Assembly: GCA_018240985.1 (NCBI GenBank)
Contig: JAFEER010000268.1
Coordinates: 1-58,325, forward strand
DNA: 58,325 nucleotides
Source: Pseudomonadota bacterium
GTDB taxonomy: Bacteria; Pseudomonadota; Gammaproteobacteria; Burkholderiales; Burkholderiaceae_C
Reading direction: 5' to 3'
Shown: positions 7,420 through 16,115 of the stretch, piece after piece
Layout of the letters: every line of letters starts with the position of its first letter
Numbering within the stretch: the stretch's first letter is position 1
Made by a program: the position numbers and the translations under genes
The notes under the pieces: model-generated
Database searches by the model: none
What the model was told of the DNA's origin: nothing
Seen by the model: only the letters and a program-made list of their open reading frames with translations

Positions 7420-8547
7420 TCAGTTCAACGGCTCTTTCTTGCCGTCCTTGTACATGTACAAGGTGATGGCCGGGTTCTTCAATTCACCGTTGGGTTCAAA
7501 CGCGATGTTTGCCGTCACGCCCTTGTAGTTGGATTTGAGCAGTTCGGGGATGTAGACCTTGGGATCCCAGGAGCCCGCGCGCTTCATGGCATCGACGAGC
7601 AGCATGGTGGCGTCGTATTTGTAAGGGCCGTAGAGCACGTACTGACCAGGATACTTGGCGTCATAGCGTTTCTTCCACGCCAGGCCGCCGGGCATTTTGG
7701 CCAGCGATGCACCGCCCTCCGCGCAGACGACGTTGCCAATTGTCTTGGCGCCCCCAGTGAGTTTGGGCAGCTCGGTGGTGCAGATGCCGTCACCGCCAAA
7801 ATACTTCACGTTGGTCATCCCTAGCTGTTCCATCTGGCGCAGCATCGGGCCACCCTGTGGATCCATGCCGCCGAAAAAGACGCCGTCCGGGTTCTTGGCC
7901 TTGATGGCCGTCAGAATGGCCATGAAGTCAGTGGCCTTGTCTGTGGTGAACTGTTCGTCGACCACCTTGATGCCCTTTTCCGCGGCAGCACGCTTGAAGA
8001 CATTGGCCAGGCCCTGCCCATAGGCCGTGCGGTCATCAATCACGGCCACGGACTTGAGCTTGAGCGTTTCCGCCGCATACACGGCAAGGCCTGCACCCAG
8101 CGCATTGTCATTGGCGATGATGCGGAACGTGGTGTTGTAGCCGGGCTTGGTCAGGTTTGGGTTGGTGGCTGCGCCGGTGATGTGGGGAATGCCGCAATCG
8201 TTATAGACCTTGGATGCCGGAATGGTGGTGCCCGAATTCAGGTGGCCGATCACGCCCGCGACCTTGGCGTCGCACAGCTTCTGCGCGGCTGCCGTGCCCT
8301 GCTTGGGGTCGGATGCATCGTCTTCGTTCAACAGTTCCAGCTTGACCTTCTTGCCGCCAATGACGACGCCCTGGGCGTTCATGTCATCGATGGCCATGCG
8401 GACGCCGTTTTCGATGTCCTTGCCATAGTGCGCCTGCGGACCCGACATCGGAGCGACGTTGCCGATCCTCACCACCTCTTGGGCAGCGGCGCCTGCAGCA
8501 ACCACGGCGATGGCTGCAGCCACGGTCAATTTCAACTTCAGTTGCAT
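7420..8547 (-). CDS. Branched-chain amino acid-type ABC transporter substrate-binding protein (LivJ/LivK-like)
   Basis: A 375-residue periplasmic binding protein. The signal peptide is MQLKLKLTVAAAIAVVAAG-AAAQ. The mature part begins EVVRIGNVAPMSGPQAHYGKD, typical of Leu/Ile/Val-binding proteins, with GVIGHLNSGTTIPASKVYND and PHITGAATNPNLT forming the amino-acid-binding lobe pattern, and AVIDDRTAYGQGLANVFK later. It is predicted to deliver branched-chain amino acids or a related amide/acid to a Liv-type ABC permease. No permease or ATPase gene is near it. Start at 8547 has GGAGAC upstream; the frame is open for a further 63 codons but those do not resemble the family. The downstream hairpin is shared. 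Confidence 0.9.
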   Translation of the reverse strand: MQLKLKLTVAAAIAVVAAGAAAQEVVRIGNVAPMSGPQAHYGKDIENGVRMAIDDMNAQGVVIGGKKVKLELLNEDDASDPKQGTAAAQKLCDAKVAGVIGHLNSGTTIPASKVYNDCGIPHITGAATNPNLTKPGYNTTFRIIANDNALGAGLAVYAAETLKLKSVAVIDDRTAYGQGLANVFKRAAAEKGIKVVDEQFTTDKATDFMAILTAIKAKNPDGVFFGGMDPQGGPMLRQMEQLGMTNVKYFGGDGICTTELPKLTGGAKTIGNVVCAEGGASLAKMPGGLAWKKRYDAKYPGQYVLYGPYKYDATMLLVDAMKRAGSWDPKVYIPELLKSNYKGVTANIAFEPNGELKNPAITLYMYKDGKKEPLN

Positions 8548-8686
8548 GAATGTCTCCAATTCAGAAAAAACGCTGGAAAGATGGGGTTGTCCAACGCAGT
8601 GGAACATATCGCAATTTTGGGGTAGCTCCACCAGGGAACACAAAAAAGAGCAACCAAATCGCATTGGGAGATACCCGGTCAACCCC

Positions 8687-9100
8687 TCATAGTGCATTGC
8701 CGGCGAGTTCATCCGCCACTGCCTCGTAGACCGCATGGCGTACCACCGACTCCACCTCTTCGCGCAGGCGTGGAACCATGGAGCGGGTCTGCTCCTGAAT
8801 CACCTGCGCGATGGCCTCGCGCAGGCGCTGATCCAGCACCAGGTCAACACGCTGCATGACGCGGTGAACTACGTGCTCCTCTATGCCCCCGGGGAAATCG
8901 CGACGAGCGCCGGACTCGCTATCGTGCACCGGCTTGAACCTCAATGCTTGCGGTGCCGAATCGACAGCTGCCGCCGCAGACGCAGCTTCCTGGGACGGAT
9001 GGCTTGCGGCGCCGACAAACCGACGTGGTGTATCGGGCAGATGCACCACGTCGGTGAGCGTGGGCACGAAGCGCGGTGGCGTCTTGGGCGGGGTGGTCAT
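8687..9100 (-). CDS. Hypothetical protein downstream of holC
   Basis: A 137-residue predicted cytoplasmic protein with no recognised domain. The N-terminal half is Pro/Ala-rich and probably disordered. The C-terminal half, from about residue 72 (GIEEHVVHRVMQRVDLVLDQRL) to the end, is predicted helical with heptad-like spacing of hydrophobics. Its ATG follows the holC stop with no spacing at all, indicating translational coupling within a pepA-holC-hypothetical operon. The 139 bases between its stop and the livK-like start hold that gene's promoter. It could be a regulator or scaffold linked to HolC, but there is no direct evidence for this. Confidence 0.65.
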   Translation of the reverse strand: MTTPPKTPPRFVPTLTDVVHLPDTPRRFVGAASHPSQEAASAAAAVDSAPQALRFKPVHDSESGARRDFPGGIEEHVVHRVMQRVDLVLDQRLREAIAQVIQEQTRSMVPRLREEVESVVRHAVYEAVADELAGNAL

Positions 9101-9538
9101 TCAGGCTCTCTCTCGCTGTACAAGGTCATGGTGAACAATGACATGGCCCTGGGCCGCATAGTGGCGCCAGCGCTCGCGTGCGCGGCTGCGATCAGCCTGG
9201 TCGGACTGGCTTACCACCTCTACCAGCCTGGCAAACTGCTCAAACCCCTGGGGCACCTGGTCGGCAAGATTGACCAGCAACTCGCGCGGGCCATCCGCCA
9301 GCGGATCGGTTGCCAGCAGTACCGGAGAACTCTGCCGCATCTCCCCATCCGCATCGTCCAGGCAGTGTGCAACAAAATCGGTTGGCCCCAGCGCCCACAG
9401 CATGCGGTCGAGACGCTGCAAGTCCTGCGGGCTGGCCGTGATCACCAGGCGAACATTCTGGCGCGTGGCCTTGCGCGCCAGACGGCACGCATGCAGCAGC
9501 TTGTCCGGCGCGTTGAAATGAAATGCGATCTCGGTCAT
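9101..9538 (-). CDS. holC: DNA polymerase III subunit chi
   Basis: A 145-residue HolC. The opening MTEIAFHFNAPDKLLHACRLARKA is the standard chi pattern, followed by RLDRMLWALGPTDFVAHC and the strand VLLATDP; in E. coli chi binds SSB and connects it through psi to the clamp loader. It sits 32 bases downstream of pepA on the same strand. The pepA-holC pair is widely conserved in proteobacteria, which supports the call. Expression probably depends on the pepA promoter, which would lie in the short pepA-lptF gap or inside lptF. Confidence 0.9.
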   Translation of the reverse strand: MTEIAFHFNAPDKLLHACRLARKATRQNVRLVITASPQDLQRLDRMLWALGPTDFVAHCLDDADGEMRQSSPVLLATDPLADGPRELLVNLADQVPQGFEQFARLVEVVSQSDQADRSRARERWRHYAAQGHVIVHHDLVQRERA

Positions 9539-9570
9539 GCGCTTTCATTGCCTCGTGCAAGCAACAAGCA

Positions 9571-11061
9571 TCAGGCCGCACGCGCGCGCCTGGGCGCTGC
9601 TGTTTTGCGCCTGGCCGTCGGTGCGCCTGCCATGCCCAGCAGGTAGTGCAGCAGCAGCCCTACGGGGCGCCCCGTGGCGCCCTTGGCGGCGCCGCCTTTC
9701 CAGGCCGTGCCGGCAATATCCAGATGCGCCCATGGGATATCGCCCACGAAACGCTGCAAAAACTTGGCCGCGGTAATGGCGCCACCGGCACGCCCCGCAA
9801 CGTTGGCCACATCGGCAAAATTGCTCTTCAGCCCCTCTGCATATTCATCGTCCAGCGGCATGCGCCAGCAGGGGTCAAGCGCGGCATCACCCGCCGCCAC
9901 CAGGCGCGCGGCCAGTTCGTCGCTGGACGCAAACAGCCCGCTGCGCAGCCCCCCCAGCGCCACGACACAGGCGCCGGTGAGCGTCGCAATATCGATCATG
10001 GCGGCAGGTTTGAAGCGTGCCGCGTAGCTGAGCGCATCGCACAGCACCAGGCGCCCCTCGGCATCGGTATTCAGTATTTCTATGGTCTGGCCGCTCATGC
10101 TCGTCACCACGTCGCCAGGCTTGACGGCCTTGCCATCGGGCATGTTTTCGCACGCTGGAATCAAGCCAATCACATTGATGGCTGGCTTGATTTCGGCCAA
10201 GGCGCGGAATACGCCCAACACGCTGGCCGCGCCGCCCATGTCGAACTTCATTTCGTCCATCTCGGCCGCAGGCTTGAGCGAGATGCCGCCAGTGTCAAAA
10301 GTGATGCCCTTGCCCACCAAGACCACCGGCGCCTGCGCGCGCGCCGCGCCGTCGTAACGCAGCTCTATGAAACGCAGCGCTTGATCCGACCCCTGCGCCA
10401 CCGCCAGAAAGGCGCCCATGCCCAGCTTGGCCACCTGCGCCGGGCCATGCAGCTTGCACTGTATGCCTGCATGCTTGGCCAGCGCCTTGGCTGCGTCCCC
10501 GATCAGGGTCGGCGTGGCGTGGTTGGCAGGGCGATTGGCCCAGTCGCGCGCATATTCAATGCCCACGGCAAGGGCCGCGGCGGTTGCAAATTCCTGCTGC
10601 ACGGCTGCGTCATCGGTCACGCCCAGCGTGGCCCGAGACAGGGCGGGCGCTTCGGCCTTCGGTTTTGTTGCGGTGTAGACATAGCCGGCCTCCGCCATGC
10701 TGCAAACGGCGGCGCCCACCGCGCCGGCCGCGCAATCCATGGCAAACACCACTGCCGCGCGCTTGATGGAGCGCGTTTTCAAGGTCGTCGCCAGCGCCAG
10801 CACCGCCTGGCGCACGGCATGGGCGCCGCCGTTGCCGCAGCCCAGCAGCACCAGCCTGCGCGCGGCAATGCCTGCAGGTGTATAGATCGACAGCAGCTTG
10901 CCCGGTTTGGGCTCCAGGTCGCCTTGCTTGATCGCGGCAGCCGCGAGAGTGGACAAGTCATCGGCCTGCGGCTTGAAGCCCTCGGGCACCAGCAGTACCA
11001 GCAAATCACATTTGTGAGCAGCAGCGGCAGATAGCGAAAGCGTCTTGAGTTCGAAGTTCAT
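9571..11061 (-). CDS. pepA: Leucyl aminopeptidase (cytosol aminopeptidase, M17)
   Basis: A 496-residue M17 metallo-aminopeptidase removing N-terminal residues from peptides in the cytoplasm; E. coli PepA also binds DNA. The family signature NTDAEGRLVL is present (about residue 340). The metal- and substrate-binding lysine and aspartates lie in VGKGITFDTGGISLKP (about 260-275) and MKFDMGGAASVLG. Length equals the family norm. Start at 11061 gives the usual MNFELKTL beginning; an in-frame start at 11100 would lie within the divergent lptF gene. Only 23 bases separate this start from that of lptF. Confidence 0.95.
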   Translation of the reverse strand: MNFELKTLSLSAAAAHKCDLLVLLVPEGFKPQADDLSTLAAAAIKQGDLEPKPGKLLSIYTPAGIAARRLVLLGCGNGGAHAVRQAVLALATTLKTRSIKRAAVVFAMDCAAGAVGAAVCSMAEAGYVYTATKPKAEAPALSRATLGVTDDAAVQQEFATAAALAVGIEYARDWANRPANHATPTLIGDAAKALAKHAGIQCKLHGPAQVAKLGMGAFLAVAQGSDQALRFIELRYDGAARAQAPVVLVGKGITFDTGGISLKPAAEMDEMKFDMGGAASVLGVFRALAEIKPAINVIGLIPACENMPDGKAVKPGDVVTSMSGQTIEILNTDAEGRLVLCDALSYAARFKPAAMIDIATLTGACVVALGGLRSGLFASSDELAARLVAAGDAALDPCWRMPLDDEYAEGLKSNFADVANVAGRAGGAITAAKFLQRFVGDIPWAHLDIAGTAWKGGAAKGATGRPVGLLLHYLLGMAGAPTARRKTAAPRRARAA

Positions 11062-11084
11062 AATCGGCGTTTTCCTTCCAGACA

Positions 11085-12179
11085 ATGTTATTCGATTCAT
11101 CCATACGCAAGGAGCTGGCCCGCAGCTTCGGTGCGACCCTGGTGGTGCTCATCACCGTGGTCATGACCATGATGTTGATCCGCACAATGGGGCAGGCTTC
11201 ACGCGGCAGTGTGGCGCCCGCCGACGTGATGCTGGTCATGGGCTTCACGGTGCTGGGCCAGCTGCCCACGATTTTGAGCCTCAGCCTGTTCATCACCGTG
11301 GTCGGCACACTGTCGCGCATGTATCGCGACAGTGAAATGGCGATCTGGTTTTCGGCCGGGCGCGGCCTGCTGAGCCTGCTGGCGCCGCTGCTGCGCTTTT
11401 CCTGGCCGGTGATGCTGGTGATTGCGACACTGTCACTGGTGGTCTGGCCATGGGCCAATCGCCAGATCCAGGAGCTCAAAATTCAGTACGAGCAGCGCAG
11501 CGACGTCGATCGCGTTGCGCCTGGCGAGTTTCAAGAATCGGCCAACGGCACGCGCGTGTTCTTCATCGACAAGGATACGCCCGACGCCAACGCCGCCAAC
11601 AACGTGTTCATTGCCACGCGCGAAAAGCAAAGCCAAACCGTGACTTCCGCGCAAAGCGCACGTCTGGAGCTACGCAACGGCGAGCGCCTGGTGCTGCTGC
11701 ACAACGGCCAACGGCTGGAAACCTTTCACGACAAACCCGGGTTGCGCATCAGCGCATTTACCGAATACGGCACGGTGATCGACGGTGGCGGGCAAGGCAG
11801 CGCCGAAGCGAGCGCCATCAAGACACGCGACACCTGGGAACTGGCGCGTGATCCGCAATTGCAGTCGCAAGCCGAGCTGGGCTGGCGCCTGGGCACGGCG
11901 TTCGCCGCCATCAACTTCGTCGTGCTCGGGCTCGCCGTGGCCATCGTCAATCCGCGTGCCCACCGCAGCACCAGCCTGGTGTTCGCGCTGCTGGCCTTCG
12001 TGGTGTACTACAACCTCATGTCCGTGGGCCAGGCCTGGGTGGAGGTTGGCAAGGTAGGCGTGCTGCCGTTCATGCTGCTGCTCCATGGTGGCACGCTGGC
12101 GCTGGGCCTGCTGATGGTGGCAGCGCGCCACAACCACTGGACGCTGCGCGCCCTGCTGCCACGCCGGAGCGTTGCATGA
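11085..12179 (+). CDS. lptF: LPS export ABC transporter permease LptF
   Basis: A 364-residue inner-membrane permease of the LptB2FGC complex that extracts lipopolysaccharide and passes it to LptC/LptA. It has the LptF start MLFDSSIRKELARSF, three N-terminal membrane segments, a periplasmic beta-jellyroll stretch (roughly residues 130-255) and three C-terminal segments ending near residue 350. It is followed immediately by lptG with a 4-base overlap. The pepA-lptFG divergent arrangement is the same as in enterobacteria, but with a far shorter gap here. Confidence 0.93.
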   Translation: MLFDSSIRKELARSFGATLVVLITVVMTMMLIRTMGQASRGSVAPADVMLVMGFTVLGQLPTILSLSLFITVVGTLSRMYRDSEMAIWFSAGRGLLSLLAPLLRFSWPVMLVIATLSLVVWPWANRQIQELKIQYEQRSDVDRVAPGEFQESANGTRVFFIDKDTPDANAANNVFIATREKQSQTVTSAQSARLELRNGERLVLLHNGQRLETFHDKPGLRISAFTEYGTVIDGGGQGSAEASAIKTRDTWELARDPQLQSQAELGWRLGTAFAAINFVVLGLAVAIVNPRAHRSTSLVFALLAFVVYYNLMSVGQAWVEVGKVGVLPFMLLLHGGTLALGLLMVAARHNHWTLRALLPRRSVA

Positions 12180-13282
12180 AAACCATCCGCCGCTTCATTT
12201 ATCGCGAGGTCATCGTCAGCGTGGCATTCGTCACCCTGGCTTTTCTGGCGCTGTTTTTCTTCTTCGATCTGGTGGACGAGCTGCGCTGGGTGGGACGTCC
12301 GGGCTTGAGCTATCAGCTCACGCACGCGCTGCTGTTCGTGACCCTGGGCCTGCCGCAGCACCTGTACGAGCTGCTGCCGATCACGGTGCTCATCGGCACC
12401 ATCTTCGTCATGGCGCGGCTGGCACAAAGCTCGGAATTCACCATTCTGCGCACCAGCGGCCTGGGCCCGGGGCGGGCATTGGGCACGCTGTTGTTGCTGG
12501 GGGCTTTCTTTGTCGGCGTCACCTTTGCCGTGGGCGACTACCTATCGCCGCTGAGCGAACGTGCCGCCGCCCTGGTGAAGGCACGCGGGCTGGGCCAGAT
12601 CAGTACCGGCGCCACCGGCGCCTGGCTCAAGGAGCGCGAAGGAGAGCATTCGTACATCGTCAACGTTGGTGCCATCGACGGCAACGGCGACATGCGCGGC
12701 GTGCGGGTATTTGAGTTCGATGCCCGCGGCCGCATCGCCGCGACCACCACCGCCGATCGAGCCCAATTTGCAGCCAATGCAGCAGGCTGGAATCTGCAGC
12801 AGGTACAGCGCACAGTGTTCCAGCAGCAGGCCAGCGACGACATCGGCATGACGAAGCTGCAGGAACCCAGCCTGCTCTGGCCGACGCGCATCAGCCCCGA
12901 CATGGTGGCTGCGTCCCTGCTGAAGCCGGACAAGATGGCAACCATAGAATTGTTTCACTACATCCGCCACCTCGAAGCCAACGGCCAGGCCGCGCAGCGC
13001 TACGAAATCGAGTTCTGGCGCAAGGTGTTCTACCCCTTGAGCTGCCTGGTCATGGTGGTGCTGTCGCTGCCCTTTGCCTACCTGCATTTCCGCTCCGGCG
13101 GCATTGCCGGCTATGTGTTTGGCGGCGTCATGGCGGGCATCAGCTTTTTCCTGCTGAACAACGTCTTCGGCTTTGCCGGCAACCTGCAGAACTGGTCGCC
13201 CTGGCTCACGGCCGCGGCGCCGGGCCTGATCTATTCCCTGCTGTCGCTGGCCGCCTTTGGCTGGCTGGTGCTCAGGCGCTGA
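12176..13282 (+). CDS. lptG: LPS export ABC transporter permease LptG
   Basis: A 368-residue partner permease of LptF. Membrane segments lie at about residues 15-35, 60-85 and 95-120, then a periplasmic domain (about 130-265), then three more segments to the C-terminus. The RRFIYREVIVSVAFVTLAF start and the RISPDMVAASLLKPDKMATIEL segment before the C-terminal membrane block are typical. Its ATG overlaps the lptF stop (ATGA), so the two subunits are translationally coupled, as expected for a heterodimer. Confidence 0.93.
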   Translation: MKTIRRFIYREVIVSVAFVTLAFLALFFFFDLVDELRWVGRPGLSYQLTHALLFVTLGLPQHLYELLPITVLIGTIFVMARLAQSSEFTILRTSGLGPGRALGTLLLLGAFFVGVTFAVGDYLSPLSERAAALVKARGLGQISTGATGAWLKEREGEHSYIVNVGAIDGNGDMRGVRVFEFDARGRIAATTTADRAQFAANAAGWNLQQVQRTVFQQQASDDIGMTKLQEPSLLWPTRISPDMVAASLLKPDKMATIELFHYIRHLEANGQAAQRYEIEFWRKVFYPLSCLVMVVLSLPFAYLHFRSGGIAGYVFGGVMAGISFFLLNNVFGFAGNLQNWSPWLTAAAPGLIYSLLSLAAFGWLVLRR

Positions 13283-13308
13283 CGAACCGTTCGCTCCAAG
13301 AGGAAACC

Positions 13309-13695
13309 TTGAATACCTGCCCTGCCCCGCATGCCATCATCCTGCTGGCCCACGGTTCACGCGACCCGCTTTGGCGCCGCCCCATCGAAGCCGTGCGCAC
13401 ATATATCCAGCAGGATCGGCCAGATATGCCGGTACGCTGCGCCTATCTGGAGCTGTGCGCCCCAAGCCTGGCGGCAGCGCTGCAGGAGCTGGCTGCGCTG
13501 GACATGCGCAGTGTGACCATCGTCCCCCTGTTCGTCGGTGCCGGGCGCCATGTGCGCGAAGATCTGCCGCGCATGGTGCAGGAACTGGGCCAGGCCTATC
13601 CCCATGTCCAGCTCCGCTTGCAAGCCCCCATAGGTGAAGACGCACGCATGACGGCGCTGATGGCCGCGATTGCGAGCGAGGCCATATCACCCTAG
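13309..13695 (+). CDS. cbiX: CbiX/SirB-like chelatase, small form
   Basis: A 128-residue member of the class II chelatase family that inserts cobalt, nickel or iron into sirohydrochlorin-type tetrapyrroles. It has LLAHGSRDPLWRRP (His about residue 15) and VPLFVGAGRHVREDLP (His about 81), the two histidines that bind the metal. The start is TTG at 13309 behind GAGGAAACC, the only good ribosome binding site. A role in siroheme synthesis would fit the neighbouring cysB (sulfite reductase needs siroheme). Its last codon CCC and stop TAG are provided by the terminal inverted repeat of the inserted element; without the insertion the frame would read two different residues (Arg-Thr) and stop at TGA. 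Confidence 0.85.
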   Translation: MNTCPAPHAIILLAHGSRDPLWRRPIEAVRTYIQQDRPDMPVRCAYLELCAPSLAAALQELAALDMRSVTIVPLFVGAGRHVREDLPRMVQELGQAYPHVQLRLQAPIGEDARMTALMAAIASEAISP

Positions 13696-13924
13696 ATTCG
13701 GCAGTTGACCGCTTGCAACCTTTTGGAAAGCCGCATGGATATTGACGTCCCCTGCTTCGCTGCCGTTCACCTGTTGGGTGAGAGCGCTACGCGCTCGCCA
13801 GCACCGCGCTCACCGCACCATGCGGCGTTGCTCCTCCTGGCGGGCAATAGCCCGCAGCGTCGTCACGCCTTGCCTGGCACGCCGATCACGACACTGGCGA
13901 GCGCGTTCAACCACCGAATCTAGG
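13691..13924 (+). mobile_element. IS1380-like miniature inverted-repeat element (MITE) with 5-bp target duplication
   Basis: 234 bp bounded by 22-bp terminal inverted repeats: CCTAGATTCGGCAGTTGACC.. at 13691-13712 and ..CACCGAATCTAGG at 13903-13924 (19 of 22 positions complementary). The outer 11 bp are perfect. The element is flanked on both sides by ATCAC (13686-13690 and 13925-13929). Termini beginning CCTAGATTC and a 5-bp target duplication match what is known of the IS1380 family (ISEcp1 begins the same way). No transposase is encoded; the interior holds short hairpins such as GCGGGCAATAGCCCGC. It is therefore a non-autonomous derivative mobilised in trans. It contributes the stop codon of cbiX. 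Confidence 0.85.
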
Positions 13925-13992
13925 ATCACGCACCTGAAACACTCCTTAGATTCATGCGGCATAATTTGGCGATTCTTTAGCCATAATCAGTT

Positions 13993-14934
13993 ATGAATCT
14001 GCACCAATTCCGCTTTGTGCAAGAGGCCGCCCGGCGCAACCTCAACCTGACCGAGGCCGCCAAGGCGCTGCACACCTCACAGCCTGGCGTGTCCAAGGCC
14101 ATCATCGAGCTGGAAGACGAGCTGGGCGTGGACATCTTTGCGCGCCACGGCAAGCGCCTCAAGCGCGTGACCGAGCCGGGCCAGCATGTGCTCAAGAGCA
14201 TCGAACTCATCATGCGCGAGGTGGGCAACCTCAAGCGCATCGGCGAGCAGTACAGCGCGCAAGACAGCGGCACCCTGGCCATTGCCACCACCCACACCCA
14301 GGCGCGCTACGTGCTGCCCATGCCCGTGGCAAAACTGCGCGAGGCCTACCCCAAGGTGAACATCAGCCTGCACCAGGCCACGCCGCACGAGGTGGCGCGC
14401 ATGGTGATCGACGAGGTGGTCGAGATTGGCATGGCCACCGAATCGCTGGCCGAATACCCCGATCTCGTCACCCTGCCCTGCTATGAGTGGCAGCATGTGC
14501 TGGTGCTGCCGCCCGGCCACCCGCTGGCGCAGAAGGAGCGCATCGGCCTGGAAGACATCGCGCACGAGGCGCTCATCACCTACCACCCCTCGTTCACCGG
14601 CCGCGGCAAGATCGACCAGGCCTTCGCCACGCGCAAGCTGCAGCCGCGCATCGTGCTTGAGGCCATCGACTCCGACGTCATCAAGACCTACGTGCGCCTG
14701 GGGCTGGGCATAGGCATAGTCGCCGAGATGGCCATGCGCGACGACCCCGTGGGCGACCTGGTGGTGCGGCCCGTGGGCCATTTGTTCGGCCAGAGCGTGG
14801 CACGCGTGGCCTTCAAGCGCGGCGCCTACCTGCGCAACTTCGTCTACAAATTCGCCGAGCTGCTCAGCGACCGCCTGAGCCGCGACCTGATTGCCCGCGC
14901 CATGAACGGCCATGTGCATGATTACGAACTCTGA
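13993..14934 (+). CDS. cysB: LysR-family regulator of sulfur assimilation, CysB-like
   Basis: A 313-residue LysR-type regulator. The N-terminal winged helix-turn-helix is at about residues 1-60 (ALHTSQPGVSKAIIELEDELG). The effector domain has the CysB hallmark TTHTQARYVLP at about residue 98, part of the site that binds sulfate/O-acetylserine in CysB. It is expected to activate cysteine biosynthesis genes under sulfur limitation. A plausible -10 (CATAAT, about 13958) lies in the short native sequence left between the miniature element and the start, so the insertion sits right upstream of its promoter region. Confidence 0.92.
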   Translation: MNLHQFRFVQEAARRNLNLTEAAKALHTSQPGVSKAIIELEDELGVDIFARHGKRLKRVTEPGQHVLKSIELIMREVGNLKRIGEQYSAQDSGTLAIATTHTQARYVLPMPVAKLREAYPKVNISLHQATPHEVARMVIDEVVEIGMATESLAEYPDLVTLPCYEWQHVLVLPPGHPLAQKERIGLEDIAHEALITYHPSFTGRGKIDQAFATRKLQPRIVLEAIDSDVIKTYVRLGLGIGIVAEMAMRDDPVGDLVVRPVGHLFGQSVARVAFKRGAYLRNFVYKFAELLSDRLSRDLIARAMNGHVHDYEL

Positions 14935-14941
14935 TCACGAC

Positions 14942-16102
14942 ATGAACCAGCTCACGCCCCCCGCCTTCCCCAGCCGCCTGCCGCATGTGGGCACGACCAT
15001 CTTCACCGTCATGTCGGCCCTGGCGCATGAACACCAGGCCGTGAACCTGGGCCAGGGGTTTCCAGACTTCCACTGTGAACCGAAGCTGGTGGACGCCGTC
15101 ACGCGCGCCATGCAGGCCGGCCACAACCAGTACCCGCCGATGGCCGGCGTGCCCGCCCTGCGCCAGGCCGTTGCATCAAAAATAGAAGCACTCCACGCAC
15201 GCCAGTACGACGCAAACGCCGAAATCACCATTACGGCCGGAGCCACGCAGGCGATTCTCACCGCCATCCTGGCCTGCGTGCAGCCGGGCGACGAGGTCAT
15301 CGTGCTCGAGCCCTGCTACGACAGCTACGTGCCCAACATCGAGCTGGCCGGCGGCGTGGTGGTGCGCGTACCGCTCACACCGGGCAGCTTCAGTCCCGAC
15401 TTCGCAAAGATCGCCGCCGCCATCACGCCGCGCACGCGCCTCCTGATCATCAACAGCCCGCACAACCCCAGCGCCACGGTCTGGAACGAGCAGGACATGC
15501 GCCAGCTCGAAGAGCTGCTGGCGCCCACCAACGTGCTCCTGATCAGCGACGAGGTGTACGAGCACATGGTGTTCGACGGCGCCCAGCACCAGAGCGCCGC
15601 GCGCTTTGCCGGCCTGGCGGCGCGCGCCTTCATCGTCTCCAGCTTTGGCAAGACCTTCCACGTCACGGGCTGGAAGGTGGGCACCGTGGCAGCGCCGGCG
15701 GCCATGACGGCGGAGTTCCGCAAGGTGCACCAGTTCAACGTGTTCACCGTCAACACGCCCATGCAGTACGGCCTGGCAGAGTACCTGCAAGACCCCGCGC
15801 CCTATCTGCAGCTGCCCGCCTTCTACCAGGCCAAGCGGGATCTGTTCCGCCAGGGGCTGGAGGGCTCGCGCCTGAAGCTGCTGCCCAGCACCGGCAGTTA
15901 CTTTCAGTGCGTGGACATCTCGGCCGTGAGCAACTTGAACGAGGCCGATTTCTGCCAATGGCTCACGCGCGAGATCGGCGTGGCCGCCATACCGCTGTCG
16001 GCCTTCTATGGCGACGGCTTCGACCAGCGCGTGGTGCGCTTCTGCTTTGCCAAGAAGGACGAGACGCTGCGCGCGGCGCTAGAGCGCTTGCACCGGCTGT
16101 AG
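14942..16102 (+). CDS. PLP-dependent aminotransferase (methionine/kynurenine-type, YbdL-like)
   Basis: A 386-residue fold-type I aminotransferase. The PLP-binding lysine is in SSFGKTFHVTGWKVG (about residue 240); NSPHNPSATVW and SDEVYEHMVFDG provide the conserved asparagine, aspartate and tyrosine, and the C-terminal arginine is in QRVVRFCFAKKDETL. The VNLGQGFPDF opening and GSYFQCVDIS pattern match methionine aminotransferase YbdL and its relatives, which also accept aromatic amino acids. This would fit with cysB, seven bases upstream, in a sulfur amino acid context (inference). ATG 14942 chosen over the frame start at 14912, which overlaps cysB. Confidence 0.87.
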   Translation: MNQLTPPAFPSRLPHVGTTIFTVMSALAHEHQAVNLGQGFPDFHCEPKLVDAVTRAMQAGHNQYPPMAGVPALRQAVASKIEALHARQYDANAEITITAGATQAILTAILACVQPGDEVIVLEPCYDSYVPNIELAGGVVVRVPLTPGSFSPDFAKIAAAITPRTRLLIINSPHNPSATVWNEQDMRQLEELLAPTNVLLISDEVYEHMVFDGAQHQSAARFAGLAARAFIVSSFGKTFHVTGWKVGTVAAPAAMTAEFRKVHQFNVFTVNTPMQYGLAEYLQDPAPYLQLPAFYQAKRDLFRQGLEGSRLKLLPSTGSYFQCVDISAVSNLNEADFCQWLTREIGVAAIPLSAFYGDGFDQRVVRFCFAKKDETLRAALERLHRL

Positions 16103-16115
16103 AGCACCAACGCGC

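Noticed and set aside
13705-13923. 72-codon frame inside the miniature element
   Set aside because: No transposase motif, no ribosome binding site; the element is explained as non-coding.
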